The notes under the pieces: generated by a model
The model's input: only the letters and a program-made list of their open reading frames with translations
Told to the model about the DNA's origin: nothing
The model's database searches: none
Program-made: the position numbers and the translations under genes
Part shown: positions 59,391-64,000 of the stretch, piece by piece
Numbering within the stretch: position 1 is the stretch's first letter
How the letters are laid out: every line of letters begins with the position of its first letter
Assembly: GCA_964490875.1 (NCBI GenBank)
Contig: CAZBEF010000001.1
Coordinates: 310,001-374,000, forward strand
Length of the DNA stretch: 64,000 nucleotides
Origin: CAYYYG01 sp964490875
GTDB lineage: Bacteria > Patescibacteriota > Microgenomatia > UBA1406 > GWC2-37-13
Reading direction: 5' to 3'

Positions 59391-59678
59391 TTAGGTCTTT
59401 TTTTCGAGGGTGATATTTCTAACCCGGTCAATGACTGATTCCAGATTGTTTTTATGCTCCGGAGCCTCTTTTTTCTTTGGTTCTTCCGTCATGCTTTGCA
59501 CCATCTCAAAAATCTCGCCCGTTTTGAGATTATGCTGTTCGGCGAACTCCATAAGTTTTTTGAGCTTTTCGCGTCCGTTGGCAGTTCCCAGTAAATAAGC
59601 AGCGCCAGCCATAGAGGCGACTCCGAATGAAAATCCAAACCAGAAGTTTGTTGCAGGGCTTTTATTTTGCTTTTTCAT
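59391..59678 (-). CDS. small YtxH-like membrane protein
   Basis: The 95-aa protein has one N-terminal transmembrane helix (about 12-30, FGFSFGVASMAGAAYLLG), the 'TANGREKLKKL' segment of YtxH-like proteins, and a charged tail. Function unknown. Overlaps the upstream 89-aa membrane gene by 17 bp, so the two are coupled. Confidence 0.65.
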   Translation of the reverse strand: MKKQNKSPATNFWFGFSFGVASMAGAAYLLGTANGREKLKKLMEFAEQHNLKTGEIFEMVQSMTEEPKKKEAPEHKNNLESVIDRVRNITLEKKT

Positions 59679-59931
59679 GCTTTTTGCTTGCCGGAAGGTG
59701 GTCGATCACTTTTAATAATGTTTTTACTCCATTTATGAAACCTACTACTTCGGCAAATCCATGGTCTAATCCAACACCAATATTTTCAAAACTATCTATT
59801 ATCGTATTTACTTTTCTTAAGGTAGTTCGCAGTTCGCGAAGTACAAAGATCAGTTGAACTCCAACAAAAATTAAAAGAAATGTTGTTAAGGTTAGAACAA
59901 TCGTCAGAAGAAGCTGTGTAGTATCAATCAT
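59662..59931 (-). CDS. small DUF948-like membrane protein
   Basis: The 89-aa protein has an N-terminal transmembrane helix (about 7-30) followed by a heptad-like region 'LRELRTTLRKVNTIIDSFENIG', resembling DUF948 proteins. Function unknown. It overlaps the 95-aa gene. Confidence 0.62.
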   Translation of the reverse strand: MIDTTQLLLTIVLTLTTFLLIFVGVQLIFVLRELRTTLRKVNTIIDSFENIGVGLDHGFAEVVGFINGVKTLLKVIDHLPASKKHEKAK

Positions 59932-59985
59932 ATATCACATCTTAATGTAAATGTGTAGATGATGCAAGTATTATTTTTTACTCAA

Positions 59986-60717
59986 TTATTCATCTCCCTT
60001 AAGATTGGCGTTGTTTTTCTGCGCCCAGTACAAATTGGCGCGAAGAAGGCTGTCGAATGTCCCGGCATCTTCCCAAATACTATCAATTATGTCAACTTTT
60101 AGTTGTCCTTTTTGAAGATATGCATTATTAACATCGGTTATCTCAATTTCACCACGTGCAGATGGTGTAAGGTTTTTAGCAATACTTACTACATTATTAT
60201 CATAGATGTAAATTCCCACTGCCGCGTATGGGCTTTTTGGAACCTTTGGTTTTTCTACAATCGAAAGTACATTATTATTCGCATCAAACTCTACAACTCC
60301 AAACCGTTCAGGATCTTTTACTTTTTTTGCAAAAATTTTAGCTCCAGTTGAAAACGACTGGATACTTTGAGAAAAATCGAAGTCAAAAATATTGTCTCCC
60401 AGAATCATTGTCACGTTATCCTTTCCAATAAACTGTTCTCCTACAATGAATGCGTCAGCAAGTCCTTTCGGTTCGTCTTGTATTTCATAGGTAAACTTCA
60501 CCCCGAACTCTTTTCCAGATCCAAGAAGGTTCAAGAACTGTCCTGAATACTCAGGAGCAACAATTATCAGGATTTCTTTTATACCGCCGCGTATCAAAGT
60601 TTCTATCGGATAATAGATCATCGGCTTGTTATAAACCGGAAGAAGCTGTTTCGACGTTATTTTTGTAAGAGGGCGCAGTCTTGTGGCCCTCCCGCCTGCC
60701 AGAATAATTCCTTTCAT
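59986..60717 (-). CDS. sugar-1-phosphate nucleotidyltransferase, RmlA-like
   Basis: The 243-aa protein starts with the nucleotide-binding signature MKGIILAGGRATRLRPLT and has 'KQLLPVYNKPMIYYPIETL', LGDNIF (metal Asp) and 'FVEKPK'-type 'SIVEKPKVP'. These are typical of glucose-1-phosphate thymidylyltransferases; the C-terminus is about 45 residues shorter than RmlA of enterobacteria. It supplies an activated sugar (probably dTDP-glucose) for surface glycans. It follows a small membrane gene by 2 bp. Confidence 0.88.
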   Translation of the reverse strand: MKGIILAGGRATRLRPLTKITSKQLLPVYNKPMIYYPIETLIRGGIKEILIIVAPEYSGQFLNLLGSGKEFGVKFTYEIQDEPKGLADAFIVGEQFIGKDNVTMILGDNIFDFDFSQSIQSFSTGAKIFAKKVKDPERFGVVEFDANNNVLSIVEKPKVPKSPYAAVGIYIYDNNVVSIAKNLTPSARGEIEITDVNNAYLQKGQLKVDIIDSIWEDAGTFDSLLRANLYWAQKNNANLKGDE

Positions 60718-60719
60718 GT

Positions 60720-61001
60720 TTAGTTAAAAATAAGAATTTTTATAAGAAACAGTATAGTAAAACCAATCAGGATATATTCTAACATACTTCTCAAATGAAG
60801 CGTATCTTCTATTATATGATGATACATCCCCCATAGAATATAAAATGATGTGAAAGCAAACAGCATTATAAACTCGCTCATTCGTTCGCCCTGAAAAATT
60901 CGAAGAGAAATAAGGAAGAATATTCCTGCTGTTGTCAGAAGTAAATAATCGAATGAATGTTTTTTTAATTCCTTCCTTAAGTGGTGTAAAAAATGATTCA
61001 T
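60720..61001 (-). CDS. small membrane protein, three TM helices
   Basis: The 93-aa protein is strongly hydrophobic, with helices near 18-35, 42-60 and 73-92, and 'WGMYHHIIEDTLHLRSMLEY' between the last two, whose paired His may be functional. No family recognised. Located 1 bp after the CAP-domain gene and 2 bp before the nucleotidyltransferase. Confidence 0.65.
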   Translation of the reverse strand: MNHFLHHLRKELKKHSFDYLLLTTAGIFFLISLRIFQGERMSEFIMLFAFTSFYILWGMYHHIIEDTLHLRSMLEYILIGFTILFLIKILIFN

Positions 61002-61002
61002 A

Positions 61003-61968
61003 TTATAAAATTGCGCCTCTCACCAAAGACATGAGAAGTCCGGCCATAATAAAGCCGATAAATATAAAATGGGCAATATGCTTGCCACCGATTCGTATGA
61101 CATTAATTCGTACGGCAAAATAAAAGTCCATCGCAATGGCAGTCATTAGGAAAATAAAGAAGATGACGTTTGTATTCACTAACGATGGCATTAAGTTAAT
61201 TTGTTTAGGCGACTGATTTCCTAGAATTAATTGCTGGGAGGCATTGTGATTGACTACAGCCTGACCGGCGGCTATGGCAGCTGCAGTTGGACTGGCAAAT
61301 ATTTTTGTTGGCGAGGGAATAGACTGTGTCGGACTTACACTTTCTGGAATAGTCTGCGCGGCAATAGGCTGTGCCAGCTGATTAATAGCAACTGATGCTA
61401 ATGGTTTCCCAAACATCTGAACAACAAGGGTAGTTTCTTCACCGTTAAGAACTCCATTTACAACAGCATAACCAACTTCGGTATAGTCCTTCCGCATAAT
61501 ATTTTCTCTGTGGCTGGGAGAAGCCATCCAAGCTTCTACAACGCCGTTGCTGAATATAAAATTCTTAGCCAGGTTTTCTCCTGCGAATTCATACTGATAT
61601 CCTGAAGATAAAATAAAGTTCCATGGACTTTCGCCGTTTGGCCCAAAGTGCGCCCAGTAGTCTTTCGTAAACATATCTTCGGCTTTTTTTTGAGCAGCAA
61701 CCGCGAGCTTATCGTTATATTGTAATGCTGCAAGGCCATTTTTTGTCCGTTCTTCGTTGGTTAACTCATACAATTTTGGAATCGAGATATCTGTCGCAAA
61801 GCCAAGAACATTGCCAAAGTTTGTATTCACAAAATGCACAAACATTGTCAGAACCAGTGCAAAGGCAAGGTAAGAAGTGAGCATGTCCGGATGAAGTGCT
61901 TTTGCCTTATAATCATTTTGTTCCCGGGGGACAAATAAATGATGAAGGAACTCAGAAATGCTGTTCAT
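61003..61968 (-). CDS. CAP/SCP-domain membrane protein
   Basis: The 321-aa protein has a TM helix (about 30-55), an extracellular CAP domain (LYELTNEERTKNGL ... AAQKKAEDM ... YWAHFGPNGESPW ... AGENLAKNF ... WMASPSHRENIMR ... YTEVGYAVV), a Pro/Ser-rich stretch and two C-terminal TM helices. The CAP His/Glu pocket residues are present. Bacterial CAP proteins (YkwD type) are secreted with mostly unknown roles. First gene of a unit with the 93-aa membrane protein and nucleotidyltransferase. Confidence 0.85.
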   Translation of the reverse strand: MNSISEFLHHLFVPREQNDYKAKALHPDMLTSYLAFALVLTMFVHFVNTNFGNVLGFATDISIPKLYELTNEERTKNGLAALQYNDKLAVAAQKKAEDMFTKDYWAHFGPNGESPWNFILSSGYQYEFAGENLAKNFIFSNGVVEAWMASPSHRENIMRKDYTEVGYAVVNGVLNGEETTLVVQMFGKPLASVAINQLAQPIAAQTIPESVSPTQSIPSPTKIFASPTAAAIAAGQAVVNHNASQQLILGNQSPKQINLMPSLVNTNVIFFIFLMTAIAMDFYFAVRINVIRIGGKHIAHFIFIGFIMAGLLMSLVRGAIL

Positions 61969-62005
61969 AGTTACATGATAGTATATTTTGACAATCTTTC
62001 AATGA

Positions 62006-62395
62006 CTATGTGATGAAGTGTTTTATGTGCTTAAAGTTATATTTTATAAATGTATATACTATAAAAACGCCAATACTATCTATAGCTACATCCCGGAGAT
62101 GTCCTGTGCGTGTTGGTACAAATAGCTGATGGATTTCATCAAATGCCGCATATAACAACGTATAAAATATTGCTCGAAGCAACACTTCATCGAGTTTTTG
62201 TTTTTTCTTTTGAGAATATACTGCCCTAAAAAATAATAGATATAGAATCGCGTATCCGATCATATGGCCTGTTTTCAATACCATAAAATTATAAGTCGAT
62301 TCAGTGCTAACACTAACATGCTGTTGTGAAGACATATAAAAAATTACGCACATCCATACAATCGGCGGCAGCCAGTACTTAAGGAATTTGTTCAT
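62006..62395 (-). CDS. VanZ-like membrane protein
   Basis: The 129-aa protein has four hydrophobic segments and the VanZ-like blocks 'WMCVIFYMSSQ', 'KTGHMIGYAILYLLFFRAV' and 'AAFDEIHQLFVPTRTGHLRDVAIDSIGV'. The conserved His, Asp-Glu-His-Q and R-D residues suggest an enzymatic or ligand role, not established. Overlaps the lamin-tail gene by 17 bp. Confidence 0.85.
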   Translation of the reverse strand: MNKFLKYWLPPIVWMCVIFYMSSQQHVSVSTESTYNFMVLKTGHMIGYAILYLLFFRAVYSQKKKQKLDEVLLRAIFYTLLYAAFDEIHQLFVPTRTGHLRDVAIDSIGVFIVYTFIKYNFKHIKHFIT

Positions 62396-63629
62396 AGGGT
62401 AATGTAGTTTTTATTCTAAAGAATATTTTTGCAATAGTCAAAAAAGAAAGAAATAAGCTTGCTGCAGCAGGAAATATTGCAGGTGATGCGGTTTCCTTTT
62501 TAGATTCTGAAATAGAAGTTTTAACGCCGAGTACTTTAGGTATGCTGGTTGGCGAAGAATTTTCTCCGATAAATAACGAAGAAGGAAGTTCTATTTTCGG
62601 TGTAGCTATCTTTTTCGGTGTAGGTGAAAGAGTAATAGTTTGATTTTTTATTGTAGGCACATTAGATATAGTTTTAACCGGAGTAATAGTTGCGGTAGGT
62701 TTGGGAGTCGGCGTCGCGGTTGAAGAAGAAGACACGTTAACACAAGAACCATTGACATATCCTTTTGTCGGGTTAGTTATGCAGAATGACGATTGAGTTG
62801 GATTATTCTTCCCGAGCGACAGTCCATTCACAGAAGAATAATAGGTAATTGAATCTTTACTATTTTTATATTCATCCAGAATCCGCACCGCATCAGTATC
62901 ATTATTGAACATCGAAGAAGCCAGCTCGAATACTCCATACGATTTGGCGGCAATATCTATTGTCAGCGGCTTTGGCGAAGAGCCTGCATTTTCAGCATCA
63001 TCTAAATACCAGTTTTTTATAGAAACAGAGAAGTCATTATCGTTATACATTTCAATCCATTCATTTTCTTCTTCCGGATTAACCATTACTTCTGAAAGAT
63101 AAATATGATCATACGATTGCGTCATGGTCTGAGTAGGTGTTGCAGTCGGAGGAATTACCTCTGCCGTCGCGGTTGGGGCAGTGGTAGGGGATGGGGTCGG
63201 AGAAATACATGCAGCAGTATTGGAATCTTTTTTGGTAATTACACTTGTCTGAATCCATTCATCACCACATAAGACATAGGATTTGTCAGAACTGAACGAA
63301 GCAGTGTAGGAAACAGTTTCAAAAATTTCTCCTGATTTTTTTATTACGGCAGAATCACCACCAGAATTATTCAATATATTATTTCCCGTTGCCAGTATGT
63401 ATGACGAAGGCGACGCAATATCAGTTTCAAACGTAAGTCTGTTATCCTTATTATCAGTAAGTAAATAATCAGCTAGGTTTATCTCGCTGTCTCCATCATT
63501 AAACAACTCTACCCATTCCTGCTCTCCTGTTGAGGGCGCCGGGTATATTTCTGTTATCTTTAAAGTACCAAAAACAGGTTGATTGGCCATTACAAGAATT
63601 AGCAGAACCATGAGAATAATTTTCTTCAT
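62379..63629 (-). CDS. secreted protein with two lamin-tail domains
   Basis: The 416-aa protein has a signal peptide (1-21, LILVMANQPVFG), a first lamin-tail domain (about 22-118: LKITEIYPAP...EWVELFNDGDSEINLADYLL), a Pro/Thr linker, a second one (about 170-285: IYLSEVMVNP..NEWIEMYNDNDF), a long Pro/Thr/Ser region and a C-terminal TM helix (about 385-405). It is likely a cell-surface anchored protein. The next gene, VanZ-like, overlaps by 17 bp. Confidence 0.85.
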   Translation of the reverse strand: MKKIILMVLLILVMANQPVFGTLKITEIYPAPSTGEQEWVELFNDGDSEINLADYLLTDNKDNRLTFETDIASPSSYILATGNNILNNSGGDSAVIKKSGEIFETVSYTASFSSDKSYVLCGDEWIQTSVITKKDSNTAACISPTPSPTTAPTATAEVIPPTATPTQTMTQSYDHIYLSEVMVNPEEENEWIEMYNDNDFSVSIKNWYLDDAENAGSSPKPLTIDIAAKSYGVFELASSMFNNDTDAVRILDEYKNSKDSITYYSSVNGLSLGKNNPTQSSFCITNPTKGYVNGSCVNVSSSSTATPTPKPTATITPVKTISNVPTIKNQTITLSPTPKKIATPKIELPSSLFIGENSSPTSIPKVLGVKTSISESKKETASPAIFPAAASLFLSFLTIAKIFFRIKTTLPYEQIP

Positions 63630-63711
63630 TATTCATACCGTAATATATAAATAAGCGAGTTACAATCGTCTATAATCTACAAAACGCAGAATTAGGTTGT
63701 AGTATCAAACA

Positions 63712-64000
63712 TTACGATTGTACATGAAGATAAAAGCTTACCGGTCCGTCTGGATGTTCGATATATTTGATATTAATAGTTGCAGGTCCGCAAGCTTCGG
63801 ATGAAGTGAATAATGTTCCATCAGCCGGCGCACGGATTATATCACCACTCCGGCTCCACATATCGATCCCCGTATGTATTCCGCCGCTGTAGTTATACCG
63901 CCATGACCATGGTGTCTTTCCATATCTCTGCTCTACAACAATTGGATCGGCGAGCGGCCAGTCCCAAGAGCCATTGCCAAGCGTTGTCGCACCATCCTGA
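63712..64000 (-). CDS. M23 (LytM) peptidase C-terminus, partial
   Basis: A 96-codon frame, read by hand, enters from the right edge and stops at 63712. It contains GGIHTGIDMWSRSGD and APADGTL, then 'VSFYLHVQS' at the very end: the H-x(3)-D metal pair and the Y-L-H motif of M23 peptidoglycan peptidases. The chain stops just after the H of YxH, so the final strand of typical M23 domains is short. The N-terminus lies outside the window. Confidence 0.8.
   Translation of the reverse strand, partial: QDGATTLGNGSWDWPLADPIVVEQRYGKTPWSWRYNYSGGIHTGIDMWSRSGDIIRAPADGTLFTSSEACGPATINIKYIEHPDGPVSFYLHVQS

Noticed and set aside
1..64000. Recoded UGA (as in Gracilibacteria/Absconditabacteria)
   Set aside because: Several genes end naturally at TGA (for example the arginine oxidase at 5829-5831) without in-frame continuation to a homologous region, so code 11 applies.
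1..64000. CRISPR array
   Set aside because: No regularly spaced repeats of 24-40 bp and no cas genes were seen; the short repeats found are pairs or microsatellites.

Overview
The window looks like a chromosomal segment of a Candidate Phyla Radiation (Patescibacteria) bacterium, possibly Microgenomates. This is inferred from low-GC compact genes, standard code (TGA is a stop), tRNA genes without encoded CCA, surface proteins with Pro/Thr linkers (dockerin, lamin-tail, SCP/CAP), and many promoters with a TATAAT-like -10 only 6-9 nt before the ATG, which implies leaderless mRNAs. The exact lineage cannot be fixed from the sequence alone.

Layout. (1) 1-2.9 kb: a partial unknown gene, a DUF3467-like gene, and an OLD-family nuclease bracketed by 26-bp direct repeats that resemble a tRNA 3' end. 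(2) 3.05-17.4 kb: a compact set of small-molecule enzymes that I read as an undescribed biosynthetic cluster. It holds a GNAT acetyltransferase, an arginase-family ureohydrolase, a PLP-dependent L-arginine oxidase of the MppP/RohP/Ind4 type, an ABC-F protein, a 2-hydroxyacid dehydrogenase homologue, a divergent SHMT-like PLP enzyme, a P-loop kinase, tRNA-Arg(UCU), a 607-aa unknown protein, a D-Ala-D-Ala-ligase-like ATP-grasp, an aminotransferase, a second ATP-grasp ligase, an HDAC/acetylpolyamine-amidohydrolase homologue and an Asp/Glu-type racemase. Together they suggest an arginine-derived, partly D-configured amino acid or small peptide, with protective acetylation/deacetylation and perhaps ribosome protection.

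(3) 17.4-41.2 kb: an integrated mobile element. A LexA/S24-type repressor divides a left arm (PIN protein, three zinc-ribbon proteins, Shedu-like nuclease, PD-(D/E)XK protein) from a right arm (HNH-like protein, two DNA methyltransferases, small and large terminase, XRE regulator with palindromic operators, type I R-M system with a TrlF-like PHP-ATPase, large serine integrase, proteasome-like Ntn hydrolase). No portal, capsid or tail genes are seen. tRNA-Ser(CGA), with a broken partial copy beside it, lies at the right edge.

(4) 41.7-64 kb: core chromosome with visibly higher GC. It holds a methyltransferase, a secreted GH99-like/phosphoesterase/dockerin protein, a rod-shaped candidate ncRNA, NDH-2-like oxidoreductase, MutY-like and Nth-like glycosylases, a short MscS channel, a phosphoesterase, the fusA-rpsG-rpsL-rpoC-rpoB block (minus strand, with a candidate rpoB leader attenuator), small membrane proteins, a sugar nucleotidyltransferase, a CAP-domain membrane protein, VanZ-like, lamin-tail and M23 peptidase genes.
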